DNA of 45,088 nucleotides from Candidatus Rokuibacteriota bacterium (lineage in GTDB: Bacteria; Methylomirabilota; Methylomirabilia; Rokubacteriales; CSP1-6). The notes under the pieces were generated by a model that worked only from the letters and a program-made list of their open reading frames with translations, did not search any database and was not told where the DNA came from. The position numbers and the translations under genes are program-made. Positions 17,564 through 27,774 of this stretch are shown piece by piece (positions within the stretch are counted from its first letter, which is position 1; each line of letters begins with the position of its first letter). The stretch spans positions 1 through 45,088 of the forward strand of contig QHSU01000095.1 of the NCBI GenBank assembly GCA_003220535.1. Reading direction: 5' to 3'.

Positions 17564-18016
17564 TCACTCGGCTTCGGGCTTCTGCACCGGAGCGGGACGA
17601 CCGGGATAGCCGATGTGGAGCATCAGATACTTCACGGGCTTGTCGGAGCGGTTCATGTGATTGTGGAACCAGCCGCCGTTGTCCATGAACGACTGACCCG
17701 CCGCGTGATACTGGGCTCCCGCAATACCGACGGGACCGGCTTCGTAGTCCGTCGTGAGTACACCCTCGACGATGTAGATGAAGGTCGGCACTCTGAACTG
17801 TTGGCGCCCGGTCTGCCCGCCCGGCTCGAGGGTCACGGTCGAGCCCGTGACCAGGAGCGGAGCGTTCACAGTCGCGCTGAAGCCTCCGAGCGAGGTGACG
17901 AGGTTCCTGACCGTGACGCCCTTCGGGTCCTTCGAGTCCTGGGCGTCGGCGGGCAGACCGGCAAGCGCGACGAGAAGCGTCACCGCGACGATCGCGAGAG
18001 ATCCTCTAATGCGCAT
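17564..18016 (-). CDS. Exported cupin-domain protein
   Basis: 150 residues starting at the ATG with GAGGAG 7 nt upstream. A Sec signal (LAIVAVTLLVALAGLPADA) precedes a single cupin barrel: VTLEPGGQTGRQQFRVPTFIYIVEGVLTTD, then GQSFMDNGGWFHNHMNRSDKPVKYLMLHIG. The first cupin motif lacks the classical His-x-His, while HNH in the second half could bind metal, so an enzymatic role is uncertain. Such periplasmic cupins are common and of unknown function. It is divergent from the beta-propeller gene, with a shared regulatory region. Confidence 0.8.
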   Translation of the reverse strand: MRIRGSLAIVAVTLLVALAGLPADAQDSKDPKGVTVRNLVTSLGGFSATVNAPLLVTGSTVTLEPGGQTGRQQFRVPTFIYIVEGVLTTDYEAGPVGIAGAQYHAAGQSFMDNGGWFHNHMNRSDKPVKYLMLHIGYPGRPAPVQKPEAE

Positions 18017-18064
18017 GAATGCACTCCTCACGAAAAGGTATGAGCATCTTCCTCGTGCGTGCGC

Positions 18065-18094
18065 AACCTAGCATCCGCTGTTTCACCGTGTCAA
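18065..18094 (-). promoter_or_regulatory. Promoter of the cupin gene
   Basis: On minus: TTGACA (18089-18094), 18 nt, TAGGTT (18065-18070). A leader of about 40 nt reaches the ATG at 18016. Confidence 0.5.
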
Positions 18095-19146
18095 GACTGA
18101 CATGCTACGCTCGGGGGCTGTTGATCGCGACGGGACTCGGCGGCGTTCTCCTCGCCGAGGCGCTAGCCCCGTCGGCGCAGGCCGCGGACGTTCAGCTCGC
18201 GCCGGGGTTCAAGATCGAGGTCGTGGCGACGTCGATCCCTCGGCCCGCCCAGCTCGCGCTGACGACGGCGGGACGGCTCGTCGTCCTCAGCCAGGGCTGG
18301 CGCGGCGACTCGGCGGCGGAGATCTTCTGGCTCGACCCCCGTGGCGCGGTCCCCATCGACGTCTCCAGGGCGCCGAGAGTCGTGATTCCGTTCGCCGAGG
18401 GACCGCGGAAGACCGCCCTCGGGAGTCTGGCCGTCGATCCACGATCGGACGACGTGATCCTCGGAGAGGAGAACGGCAACCGCATCTACCGGTTGACGAC
18501 CGACAAGCGCCTGGTGCCGGTCGCCGTCGGGCTCAATCACCTGCTGGGCGGCTCGAGCCTGGCGCTCGATCCCTCGGGAAAGCTCGTCGTGCTCGACTAC
18601 GCGAGCTTCCAGGCCCAGCTCCGCTCCGAGGCGCCGCTGCCACCGTCGCTCGCGGCACTCGCCGCCGAGGATTACCAGGGCCCGCTCGTGTTCCGCATCG
18701 ATCTCGACGAGGACGTGCCGCTCCCGCGGCGGCTGGAGATCGTCGCGCCGATCTTCCCGAAGCGATCCGCGCGGCGGAATTTCGGCGAGCCGGCCCTCCA
18801 CAAGTTCGTCGCGGTCGTGCCGATCGGGAAGGACGAGCTCGCCCTCCTCAGCGTCGTCGGCGAGGTCTTCGTCCTGTCGCCGGAGGGCGACCTCCGGCGG
18901 CTGACCCGGCTGCCCCCCGGACACTTCCAGCGGACCAGCATGGCGGTCGCGCCCGACCGCAGCGTCTTCGTGTCGGCCGGGTTCCACATCCGCGAGCTGT
19001 ATCGCGTCTCGCCCGCCGGCGACGTGACGAGCCTTGCGCACGACCTCGCCGATCCGCAAGGGGTCGTCGTGGATCGCGCGGGCGTCCTCTACGTCGCGGA
19101 GACGGCCCTCCACCGGATCATTCGCATCGTCCCCGTCGCGCGCTGA
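18088..19146 (+). CDS. Exported six-bladed beta-propeller (SMP-30/NHL-like) protein
   Basis: Start uncertain; the GTG at 18088 gives a clean signal peptide (RGLLIATGLGGVLL, cleavage near AQAAD), while an ATG at 18040 would add 16 odd residues. After the signal, repeated blades are visible: LALTTAGRLVVLSQG, LGSLAVDPRSDDVILGEE, SSLALDPSGKLVVLDYA, MAVAPDRSVFVSAG and GVVVDRAGVLYVAE. This pattern is typical of NHL/SGL propellers, which serve as lactonase-like enzymes or binding scaffolds in the periplasm. No metal ligands can be assigned with confidence. It ends 3 nt before the converging permease gene. Confidence 0.75.
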   Translation: MSRLTCYARGLLIATGLGGVLLAEALAPSAQAADVQLAPGFKIEVVATSIPRPAQLALTTAGRLVVLSQGWRGDSAAEIFWLDPRGAVPIDVSRAPRVVIPFAEGPRKTALGSLAVDPRSDDVILGEENGNRIYRLTTDKRLVPVAVGLNHLLGGSSLALDPSGKLVVLDYASFQAQLRSEAPLPPSLAALAAEDYQGPLVFRIDLDEDVPLPRRLEIVAPIFPKRSARRNFGEPALHKFVAVVPIGKDELALLSVVGEVFVLSPEGDLRRLTRLPPGHFQRTSMAVAPDRSVFVSAGFHIRELYRVSPAGDVTSLAHDLADPQGVVVDRAGVLYVAETALHRIIRIVPVAR

Positions 19147-19149
19147 TCC

Positions 19150-20022
19150 TCAGGCGCCTTCGACCATCGCCGCGGTGAGCCCGCGCACGTAGCTGCGCGC
19201 GAAGACGGCGCAGATCGCCACGACCGGGATGGCCATGAGATTGATGCCCGCCACCGCCAGGAGCTCGTCGAGCGCCACCTCCATCGTACCGAGTCCGGCG
19301 GGGATCGTCTGGTTGTGCGCGTCGAGGAGGAACACCGAGGCGATGGTGAAGTCGCTGGCGATCGTGCCGAGGGTGAAGATGCCCGCCGCCACGATGACCG
19401 GCCAGCTCATCGGAAGGACGATGCGGAAGAATGCCGTCAGGCGGCTCGCGCCCTCGACGAGCGCCGACTCTTCAACCTCGCGGGGCAGCTGCTGGAAGTA
19501 GGCCGAGAGGATCCAGACGCAGAAGGGGAGCGCGAGCGTGGGGTAGACGAGGAGCAGGGCCAAGAGGTTGTCGTCGAGCCGGAGGCTGACGATGACTTGG
19601 TAGAGTGGGACGAAGAGGATCGTGTGCGGGACCGCGTACGTCGCGAAGATGGCGCGGCGCCACCACCGGGCTCCCGGCGGCCGCAGCCGCCCGAGTGCGT
19701 AGGCCGCGAGGACGCTCACGACAAGGGTCAGCGTCACCGAGCCGGCGAACACGACGATGGTGTTCTCGAGCCAGTCGATCACCGGATAGGGGCGGCGGAG
19801 CGCGCTGCCGACGAAGCCGTGGGCGACACCGGTCCGTTCGAACAACCCCTCGAAGTTCTCGAGCGTGGGGTTCACCACGATGAACGGGTTGCCGAAGACG
19901 TCCTCCTTGGCGGTCTTGAGCGACTGCACCAGCATGAAGTAGATCGGGAACACGCAATAGACCGTCGCCACCAGGAGCAGGCTCCCGTGACCGAGCTTGT
20001 GCCACCACGACCTCGGGCTCAC
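19150..20022 (-). CDS. ABC transporter permease, MalG type (third pair)
   Basis: 290 residues from a GTG that overlaps the upstream permease stop by 4 nt (GTGA). Six membrane segments; the coupling loop is EVEESALVEGASRLTAFFRIVLP. It is more distant from the other two MalG-type proteins here, for instance in DAHNQTIPAGLGTMEV. It pairs with the permease at 20019-20906. This pair has no binding protein of its own next to it; it sits downstream of the ATPase in what looks like one long minus-strand operon. Confidence 0.92.
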   Translation of the reverse strand: MSPRSWWHKLGHGSLLLVATVYCVFPIYFMLVQSLKTAKEDVFGNPFIVVNPTLENFEGLFERTGVAHGFVGSALRRPYPVIDWLENTIVVFAGSVTLTLVVSVLAAYALGRLRPPGARWWRRAIFATYAVPHTILFVPLYQVIVSLRLDDNLLALLLVYPTLALPFCVWILSAYFQQLPREVEESALVEGASRLTAFFRIVLPMSWPVIVAAGIFTLGTIASDFTIASVFLLDAHNQTIPAGLGTMEVALDELLAVAGINLMAIPVVAICAVFARSYVRGLTAAMVEGA

Positions 20023-20906
20023 GTCCGCTTCCGCTCCGGGGGATCGAACATCCGGAACACCACGAAGAGGATCGCGAGCAGAAAGGGCGCCAGCATCAGT
20101 GAGAGCGCCGAGGCCGGACCGAACTGTCCGGCGTGGATCGCGAGCCAGTAGGCGTGCGTGCCGATGACCGGATAGACGATGCGCCCGGCCGTCAGCATCC
20201 AGACGTTGGCCAGATCGGCGAAGGCGGTGGTCAGCGACAAGAACACGGCGAGCGCCAGGAACGGCTTGAGCAGCGGCACCGTCACGAACCAGAAGCGGCG
20301 CCACGCGCTCTTCGATTCGAGGATCGCGCAGTCGAAGAGCTCGGGCGGGATCGCGTTGATCCCCGCCAGCAGGAACACGCCGATGAACGAGCTGCCGCGC
20401 CAGATGTTGAACAGGGTGACGCTCACGAAGGCCCAGGATCCGCTGCCGAGCGCGCCGTCCACCGCGTACTTCACATGGCCCATGAAGACGCTGTAGGCGG
20501 TGGTGATGGGTGGGTTCAGGGTCCAGTACCAGCCGATCACGCTCACGCTCGCCGGGTACGCCCAGGGCAGGAAAACCGCCAGGAACACCAGGGCGCGACC
20601 GCGGAACGGGCGCGCGAGGAGCAGGGCGAGGCCGACGCCCACCGCCAGCTTGGCGGCGCTCGTGACGACGGCGTAGGCCAAGGTGACTGTCGCGGCGCGC
20701 CAGAAGTCGGCATCGGCGAGGAAGTGGCGGTAGTTCGCGAGCCCGACGAAGGACGTCGAGCCGTCCTTGAGCGGCGAGAGGTCGGTGAGGCTCGTCCAGG
20801 CCTCCCACCCGACCGGATACGCGAGCGCGGTCAGGAGGAGGAGGACGGCAGGGGCGAGGAGCAGGTAGGCGAGCCGGATGTCCCGAGCGCGCCCGGCCGG
20901 TCTCAC
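20019..20906 (-). CDS. ABC transporter permease, MalF type (third pair)
   Basis: 295 residues, first membrane segment LAYLLLAPAVLLLLTALAYP. The coupling loop is LFDCAILESKSAWRRFWFVTVPLL, a variant lacking the usual EAA. The start codon is 16 nt downstream of the ATPase stop, so it is co-transcribed with it. With the next gene it forms a heterodimeric import channel. The substrate is unknown, but proximity to the UgpC-like ATPase suggests sugar or polyol. Confidence 0.92.
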   Translation of the reverse strand: MRPAGRARDIRLAYLLLAPAVLLLLTALAYPVGWEAWTSLTDLSPLKDGSTSFVGLANYRHFLADADFWRAATVTLAYAVVTSAAKLAVGVGLALLLARPFRGRALVFLAVFLPWAYPASVSVIGWYWTLNPPITTAYSVFMGHVKYAVDGALGSGSWAFVSVTLFNIWRGSSFIGVFLLAGINAIPPELFDCAILESKSAWRRFWFVTVPLLKPFLALAVFLSLTTAFADLANVWMLTAGRIVYPVIGTHAYWLAIHAGQFGPASALSLMLAPFLLAILFVVFRMFDPPERKRT

Positions 20907-20922
20907 GGGCCCCCCTACGTGA

Positions 20923-22014
<1,092 letters not shown>

Positions 22015-22072
22015 AGACGTGTCTCCTCGCTCAGAATGTCGCGATGGTACACCATGTTGCCCACAGCGCGCC

Positions 22073-22954
22073 TCAGCCTTTCACGGCCCCGGTGAGGCCG
22101 GCGACATAGTGCTCGACGAAGAAGGAGTAGATGAGAGCCACCGGGACCGAGCCCAGCAGCGCCCCCGCCATGAGCGGGCCCCAGAAGAAGACGTCGCCCC
22201 GGATCAGCTCGGAGACGACGCCGACCGGCACCGTCTTCTGCTGCGGGGAGGAGAGGAAGACGAGCGCGTAGATGAACTCGTTCCAGGACAGCGTGAAGGC
22301 GAAAATTCCCGCCGACAGGATGCCGGGCGTGGCGATCGGGAAAATGATCTGGACCATGGCCCGCACCCGCGAGGCCCCGTCGATGCGCGCGCACTCTTCC
22401 AGCTCTTTCGGGATCGTCTTGAAGTATCCCATCATCAGCCACGTGCAAAACGGGATGAGGAATGTCGGATAGGTCAGGATCAACGACCATGGCGTGTCGC
22501 CGAGCCGGAAGTCGCGGATGATGTCGGCCAGCGGGATGAAGAGGAGCGTAGGCGGCACGAGGTAGGTCACGAAGATGCCCGTGCCGAGGCCCCCCGCCAG
22601 CGGGAAGCGGAGCCGGGCCAGCGAGTAGCCGGCCAGGAGACCGCAGAAGAGCGAGATCACCGTGGACACGAGGGCGATGAACATCGTGTTCCAGAGCCAG
22701 GTCGCGAACATCGTCTGCTTGAACAGATAGAGCACGTGCTCGACGGTGGGTTGGGTCGTCCAGAACGGCGTGTTGTTGACCGCGCGCCACGGCCGGTAGA
22801 GCTCACCGTCGGGCCGGAAGGCGGTCACCAGCATCCAGTAGAACGGGAACAGCGTACCGACGACGAAGAAGGTCAGCGGGACGTAAAAGAAGACCCATTT
22901 GCGCCACGGCGCGCCCTCGATCATGCCCGCGCCCGAACCCGCGCGGCCCGCCAT
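22073..22954 (-). CDS. ABC transporter permease, MalG type (second pair)
   Basis: 293 residues; its ATG shares one base with the stop of the preceding permease (TGATG). First membrane segment FFYVPLTFFVVGTLFPFYWM. Coupling loop ELEECARIDGASRVRAMVQIIFP. It is a close paralogue of the permease at 16664-17521 (shared FVTYLVPP, IPFCTWLMMG, SELIRGDVFFWG). It is the third gene of the minus-strand operon that begins with the binding protein at 25295. Confidence 0.93.
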   Translation of the reverse strand: MAGRAGSGAGMIEGAPWRKWVFFYVPLTFFVVGTLFPFYWMLVTAFRPDGELYRPWRAVNNTPFWTTQPTVEHVLYLFKQTMFATWLWNTMFIALVSTVISLFCGLLAGYSLARLRFPLAGGLGTGIFVTYLVPPTLLFIPLADIIRDFRLGDTPWSLILTYPTFLIPFCTWLMMGYFKTIPKELEECARIDGASRVRAMVQIIFPIATPGILSAGIFAFTLSWNEFIYALVFLSSPQQKTVPVGVVSELIRGDVFFWGPLMAGALLGSVPVALIYSFFVEHYVAGLTGAVKG

Positions 22955-23937
22955 CACGCCCCCTCGACGCGCCGGATGTACCAGAGCTGGATGACGACGA
23001 TGATGAACAGCATCGGGAACATCGCGAGCGACACCGCCGCCCCCTCGCCAAGGAGCCCCGTGTTGATGCCGATCTGGTACGCATACGTCGCGAAGAGGTG
23101 AGTCGCATTGGCGGGCCCGCCGCCGGTGAGCACGTAGACGAGCTGGAAGTCGGCGAACGTCTGGATCACCGAGAAGAGGGTCACCACCATCGTGACCGGC
23201 AGGAGGAGCGGCCACGTGATCCGCCAGAAGCGCTGCCAGGCCGTCGCGCCGTCCAGCGCCGCCGCCTCGTGCAGCTCCGGGTTGACGGTCTGGAGGCCGG
23301 CCAGGAGGGTGATCGCGTAGAACGGCATCCCGCGCCAGATGTTCACGATGATCACCGAGCCCAGGGCCATCGCGGGGTCCGTGAGCCAGCCGATCCGCGT
23401 CTGGATGAGGCCGAAGTGGTAGAGGGTCCAGTTCAGGACGCTGAACGTGGGGTCGAACATCCACTTCCAGGCGAAGGTGGAGAGCACCGTCGGCACGATG
23501 AAGGGGAGGAGCATCGAGGCCCGGACCAGGCGCTTGCCTCGAAAGTGGCGGTTCAGGAGGACCGCGAGCCACATGCCGAGGGTGAGCTTGCCGACGGTCG
23601 CGATGGCCGTGTAGACGAACGTGTTGTAGACCGCCCGCTGGAAGATCGAGTCGTTCCAGATCTTGACGTAGTTGCTCAGGCCCAGGAACCGGCCCGGGTC
23701 GCCGACGGTGGCGCTCGTGAGACTCAGCCACACGCCCTTCACGAAGGGATAGGCGATGAACAGCCCCAGCAGGATGACGGTGGGGACGAGGAGGAGGAAC
23801 CCGAGCACGCGCTCGTCCTCGAGAAGCCGAGCGACGAGACCCATGCTCGTCGCTTCTCGGGGCATGGTGGTGAAGCGGGCAGCCTCCGTGGCTCCGCCCA
23901 CCCCGCCCGCGATCGGCCGGGAGCGCTTCTCAGGCAT
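22954..23937 (-). CDS. ABC transporter permease, MalF type (second pair)
   Basis: 327 residues with a 40-residue hydrophilic N-terminal extension (MPEKRSRPIAGG) before the first membrane segment FLLLVPTVILLGLFIAYP. The start could alternatively be the internal Met at MGLVARLLEDE. Coupling loop ELHEAAALDGATAWQRFWRITWP. The ending QLWYIRRVEGA fits MalF-like subunits. Tightly linked to the permease that follows and 35 nt after the binding protein. Confidence 0.92.
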   Translation of the reverse strand: MPEKRSRPIAGGVGGATEAARFTTMPREATSMGLVARLLEDERVLGFLLLVPTVILLGLFIAYPFVKGVWLSLTSATVGDPGRFLGLSNYVKIWNDSIFQRAVYNTFVYTAIATVGKLTLGMWLAVLLNRHFRGKRLVRASMLLPFIVPTVLSTFAWKWMFDPTFSVLNWTLYHFGLIQTRIGWLTDPAMALGSVIIVNIWRGMPFYAITLLAGLQTVNPELHEAAALDGATAWQRFWRITWPLLLPVTMVVTLFSVIQTFADFQLVYVLTGGGPANATHLFATYAYQIGINTGLLGEGAAVSLAMFPMLFIIVVIQLWYIRRVEGA

Positions 23938-23972
23938 CGTGTCGCTCCAGCAAGACGACGCGCTCCAGTTGG

Positions 23973-25295
23973 CTAGGCGTAGATCTTCTTCAGCTCAGAC
24001 TCCGCCCACTTCACCGAATCCTCGGGCTTCATGCCCTGGATCGCCTTGGCGTACATGTCGGTGATGATGTACTTCGACTCCGCCTCCGACGCCGCACGCC
24101 CTGGTGGCCCGGCATACCCGTAGAGACGGAACGCGCGCGCGGCGGTCCGATACGGCAGCATGACGGGATCGAGCTCCCACATCTTGTGTTTCTCCCAGTC
24201 GGTCGTCGAGCCCACGCTGAATCCTTTCTGGGCGACGAACCAGGCCTCGAACTGCTCCTTGCCGTGGAGCCACTTGAGGAAGTCCTTCGCGAGCTTCTGA
24301 TTCTTCGAGTAGCCCATCACCGCGTGGCTGAACGGCGCATGGAGGTGGAAGACACCCGCTGGCCCGGCCGGGTTCGGCGCGTGCAGGATGTCGGTGTGCA
24401 TCAAGGCACCCTTGTCGGTCTTGTACTTCTCCTTGTTCCGCAGAGACTCGACGTAGATCGACGCGCCGTTGATGGTCGCCGAGATCGTACCGGACAGGAA
24501 CGCACGGTTGTTGTTCGAGTCGTCCCACGCGAGGCCGCCCTCGTCGCAGGCGTCCTTCCAGAACCCGACCGCGAACTTCACCGACTCGACCGTCTCCTTG
24601 GAGTTGATGGCGACAGTCCGCCCGTCCTTCTCGACCTCCTTACCGCCCCACGCCCACATGAACGAGTACCAGAACACCGGCGCGTCCCCGAAGGTGTGCC
24701 CGGCGGTCTGGCCGATCGGGTACCCCTTGGCCTTGAGCTTCTTGCCGACCTCCCGGTACTGCTGCCACGTCTTCGGGAATTCATTGGCGCCGACTTCTTC
24801 GAACAGGGACTTTCGATAGGCGATCTGGCCCCCGACGATCGCGTGCGGAACCGCGCGCCAGGTACTGCCGACCTTGCAGAGCTCCGTCATCGCCGGGTAG
24901 AAGCCGCCCTGAGCTTTGCCGGTCGCCTCGGCGACGTCGCTCACGTCCACCAAGCTCTTCTCGTAGAGGTGAGGCCAGTTCTTCAGCACGTGAATGATGT
25001 CGGGCCCGCTCCCCGACGAGATCGCGGCGGTGATGCGCGCCTGGAGGTCGTTGGCGTTGATCCGCTCGAGAGTGACTTCGGCCCCGAGGGCCTTGGAGGC
25101 CTCCGGCATCTGCTTGGCCAGGACTTCATCCGCCGCCGGGACGAAGTCGTTCCAGCGCAGGAGGTGGAGCTTGGTGCCCTGTGCGTGGGCTGGGGCCCGC
25201 TGCGCGGCCAGGATTCCCTCGATGCCGGCGGTGGCAGCCGCCGCCACGCCCGATATCTTGATGAACTTCCTTCGATTCATCGCCTGAAGCTCCAT
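23973..25295 (-). CDS. ABC transporter substrate-binding protein, family 1, Tat signal
   Basis: 440 residues from the ATG with AAGGAGG 7 nt upstream. Twin-arginine signal NRRKFIKISGVAAAATAG, then a MalE/UgpB-type fold (LHLLRWNDFVP, ISSGSGPDIIHVLKNW, LKAKGYPIGQT, MWAWGGKEVEKDG, FLSGTISATINGAS). It is a distant paralogue of the binding protein at 14339. First gene of the operon, with its own promoter at 25365-25392. It is expected to feed the permease pair at 22073-23937. Ligand unknown. Confidence 0.92.
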   Translation of the reverse strand: MELQAMNRRKFIKISGVAAAATAGIEGILAAQRAPAHAQGTKLHLLRWNDFVPAADEVLAKQMPEASKALGAEVTLERINANDLQARITAAISSGSGPDIIHVLKNWPHLYEKSLVDVSDVAEATGKAQGGFYPAMTELCKVGSTWRAVPHAIVGGQIAYRKSLFEEVGANEFPKTWQQYREVGKKLKAKGYPIGQTAGHTFGDAPVFWYSFMWAWGGKEVEKDGRTVAINSKETVESVKFAVGFWKDACDEGGLAWDDSNNNRAFLSGTISATINGASIYVESLRNKEKYKTDKGALMHTDILHAPNPAGPAGVFHLHAPFSHAVMGYSKNQKLAKDFLKWLHGKEQFEAWFVAQKGFSVGSTTDWEKHKMWELDPVMLPYRTAARAFRLYGYAGPPGRAASEAESKYIITDMYAKAIQGMKPEDSVKWAESELKKIYA

Positions 25296-25364
25296 GCGTG
25301 ATCCTCCTTGATCCAGGATTGCGGACACCGGGCGCGGTCTAACCTCCGGGAAAGGCGACGAATT

Positions 25365-25392
25365 AGTATCACTCCGCGCTACAGGGTGTCAA
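25365..25392 (-). promoter_or_regulatory. Promoter of the second ABC import operon
   Basis: On minus: TTGACA (25387-25392), 16 nt, GATACT (25365-25370) within the A/T-rich TGATACTAATT. The same arrangement as at 14246-14273. Confidence 0.55.
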
Positions 25393-25425
25393 CCACGGCA
25401 AATGGCGACCCAGCAAAATGCGCGA

Positions 25426-26652
25426 CTAGCGCACTCCGGCGGCGAGAGGCGCCCGCGCAGCGACGAGGGGCTGCCGGAAGGTGAGCGCCAGGACCATGGC
25501 CATGACGCCGATTGCGGCCGAGCTGATGAAGAGCCAGGCGTAGGTTCCGAGGGCGTCGTGGATCCATCCGCCGGCCCATGCGCCGAGGCCCATGCCGATC
25601 GTCGAGATCAGGAACACAGCGCCGTACGCGGTCCCCATCACCTTCTCGCCGAAGTACTCGCGCGTGACGAGCGCGTAGAGCGGCATCACGCCGCCGTACG
25701 AGAGGCCGAAGATCACCGCGGCGGCGTAGAAGCTCGTCGCGTCCCGGGTGAAGAGGTACGAGAAGACCATCGCCGCCTGGAGGCCGAGCCCCGCGATCAG
25801 CGTGGGTTTGGCGCCGTAGCGGTCGGCGATCAGACCGCCGGCGACGCGCCCGGCGATCGACGCGAGCCCCGAGACCCCGAGGACGGTGGCGGCGACCATC
25901 GTGGCCACCCCCTGATCGATCGCGTGGGTCACCATGTGGAAGATCGGTCCGGAATGCGCGGCGCAGCAGGCGAAGTGCGTGACCGCGATCGCCCAGAACT
26001 CCGGCGCGCGCAGGACCTGGCGGGCGGAGAAGTCGCGCTGGGCCGCGGCCGCGCCGCCGAGCGCCACGGCGCCCATCTCGCCCGGCGCGCTGCGGATCAG
26101 GAGCGCGACCGGAATGGTCACCAGCCAGGCCAGGTCACCGAGCACGATCATCGCCACGCGCCAGTCGTAGACCGACGTGAGCCAACGGCTGAGCGGCGAG
26201 ATCAGGAGCATCCCGGCGCCCCCGCCGGCGGACACGATCGCCACGGCCAGACCACGGTTGGTCGTGAACCACTTCGTTGCCGTCGCGGAGAGGGGCGTCA
26301 GGAACGCGCCCGCCGCGAACCCCACGCCCAGGCCGAACGTCACGTGGAGCTGCCAGAGCGCCGTCGCCTGACTGGAGAGCACCAGCCCCAGGCCCAGCAG
26401 GAACCCGCCAGCGACCGTCACGGGACGGCTTCCGAAGCGGTCGGACAGCGCGCCCCAGAAGAGGGAGCCCGCGCCCATCGCCATCCAGTTGATGAGCGCG
26501 GTCACCGAGATGGCGCTGCGGCTCCAGCGCATCGAGTCCTCGAGCGGCTTGAGGAACACGCCGAGCGAGAAGAGCGATCCTTGCCCGAACGCGACCACCG
26601 TGGCTGCGGCGAAGAGAACGACCCAGCCGTAGAAGAGTCCGCGCTGACTCAT
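25426..26652 (-). CDS. MFS transporter, MCT/OFA-like
   Basis: 408 residues with about 12 membrane segments. The opening GLFYGWVVLFAAATVVAFGQG, and SLFWGALSDRFGSRPV between helices 2 and 3, are characteristic of monocarboxylate or oxalate:formate-antiporter-type carriers. The second half repeats the motif as AGGLIADRYGAKPT. It probably moves a small organic acid across the inner membrane. Substrate cannot be read from sequence. Divergent from mscS with only 29 nt between starts, so the two promoters must overlap the genes or be very compact. Confidence 0.88.
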   Translation of the reverse strand: MSQRGLFYGWVVLFAAATVVAFGQGSLFSLGVFLKPLEDSMRWSRSAISVTALINWMAMGAGSLFWGALSDRFGSRPVTVAGGFLLGLGLVLSSQATALWQLHVTFGLGVGFAAGAFLTPLSATATKWFTTNRGLAVAIVSAGGGAGMLLISPLSRWLTSVYDWRVAMIVLGDLAWLVTIPVALLIRSAPGEMGAVALGGAAAAQRDFSARQVLRAPEFWAIAVTHFACCAAHSGPIFHMVTHAIDQGVATMVAATVLGVSGLASIAGRVAGGLIADRYGAKPTLIAGLGLQAAMVFSYLFTRDATSFYAAAVIFGLSYGGVMPLYALVTREYFGEKVMGTAYGAVFLISTIGMGLGAWAGGWIHDALGTYAWLFISSAAIGVMAMVLALTFRQPLVAARAPLAAGVR

Positions 26653-26681
26653 GGGCGCAAACTACGATAGCATGTAGCGCC

Positions 26682-27722
26682 ATGTGGCAGCTCGCGCGGC
26701 CGGCGCTCGCGTTCCTGGCCGCCACCGTCGTCGCGCTGCTGCTCCGTGCGCTGGTCCTCTCGGTGCTCCGCCGGTGGGCGCGAGCGCCGAACGGGTGGTC
26801 CTCGCTCGTCCAGGCGATCCGGGTGCCGTCGATTCTCTGGTCGGTCGTCCTCGGACTCTGGATCGCGATCGAGTTCGCCGGCCAGACCGAGCGCCTGTCC
26901 CTGCGCCTGTCCGAGCAGCTCGGCAGCGTCCTCGAGGCCGCGGTGATCCTCTCCGTGACCATCACGGTCGCGAACATCCTGAGCACCCTCATCCGGCGGG
27001 CGAGCGAGCGGCGGGCGCTCGGCGTCTTGATCACGGGCCTCGGCCAGACCGTCGCCCGCAGCGTGGTCTTCATCGTCGGCTTGCTCATGCTGCTGACTGC
27101 CCTTGGCATCCAGATCACGCCGATCCTCACGGCCCTCGGCGTCGGCGGTCTCGCGGTGGCGCTGGCGCTCCAGGACACGCTCTCGAACCTCTTCGCGGGC
27201 GCCCACCTTCTCGCCGACAGACCGATCCGGGTCGGCGACTACGTGAAGGTCGCCGACACCGTCGAGGGTTACGTCGTGGACATCGGCTGGCGCTCGACCC
27301 GCGTGCGGATGCTCCAGAACGTCGTGGTCACCATCCCCAACAAGCGGGTGGCCGAGTCGATCATCACCAACTACGACATGCCCGACCCGCGCCTGATACT
27401 GCTGATCCGCGTCAGCGTCGACTACGGGGCCGATCCCGACCTGGTGGATCGGTTCCTCGTCGAGGAGGCGACGCTCGCGGTCGGCGAGGTGCCGGGTCTT
27501 CTCGGAGAGCCGGCGCCCTCGGTCCGGCTCATCCCAGGGTTCGGCGAGTACTCGCTCGATTTCACGCTGTTCTGTCACGTGAAGTCGTTCAAAGACCAGT
27601 TCCTCGTCCAGCACGAGCTCCGTAAGCGCATCCTCCGACGTCTGGGCGCCGAGGGGATCCCGATTCCGGTGCAGGTACGGGGAGTCGAGCTGCGGAAGGC
27701 AGGAGGTGAGGGCCGGAGCTAG
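26682..27722 (+). CDS. Small-conductance mechanosensitive channel, MscS family
   Basis: 346 residues: about four membrane segments, the pore helix region (LGVGGLAVALALQDTLSNLFAG) and the MscS beta domain (RPIRVGDYVKV, GYVVDIGWRSTRVRM, VVVTIPNKRVAES). A C-terminal alpha/beta vestibule follows. It is a stretch-gated channel that releases solutes on hypo-osmotic shock. Slightly longer than E. coli MscS (286) because of an added N-terminal helix pair. No Shine-Dalgarno is obvious before the ATG. Confidence 0.92.
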   Translation: MWQLARPALAFLAATVVALLLRALVLSVLRRWARAPNGWSSLVQAIRVPSILWSVVLGLWIAIEFAGQTERLSLRLSEQLGSVLEAAVILSVTITVANILSTLIRRASERRALGVLITGLGQTVARSVVFIVGLLMLLTALGIQITPILTALGVGGLAVALALQDTLSNLFAGAHLLADRPIRVGDYVKVADTVEGYVVDIGWRSTRVRMLQNVVVTIPNKRVAESIITNYDMPDPRLILLIRVSVDYGADPDLVDRFLVEEATLAVGEVPGLLGEPAPSVRLIPGFGEYSLDFTLFCHVKSFKDQFLVQHELRKRILRRLGAEGIPIPVQVRGVELRKAGGEGRS

Positions 27723-27756
27723 ATGAGCGGAGTTCGCCTGGACTACTCGTCTCATG

Positions 27757-27769
27757 TATAGTATATGAT
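27757..27769 (+). promoter_or_regulatory. -10 region abutting the radical SAM gene (leaderless candidate)
   Basis: Overlapping TATAGT and TATGAT boxes in an A/T-rich island; the ATG is at 27775 with no Shine-Dalgarno. If TATGAT (27764-27769) is used, transcription starts at the start codon. The -35 is weak. Confidence 0.4.
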
Positions 27770-27774
27770 CTGCA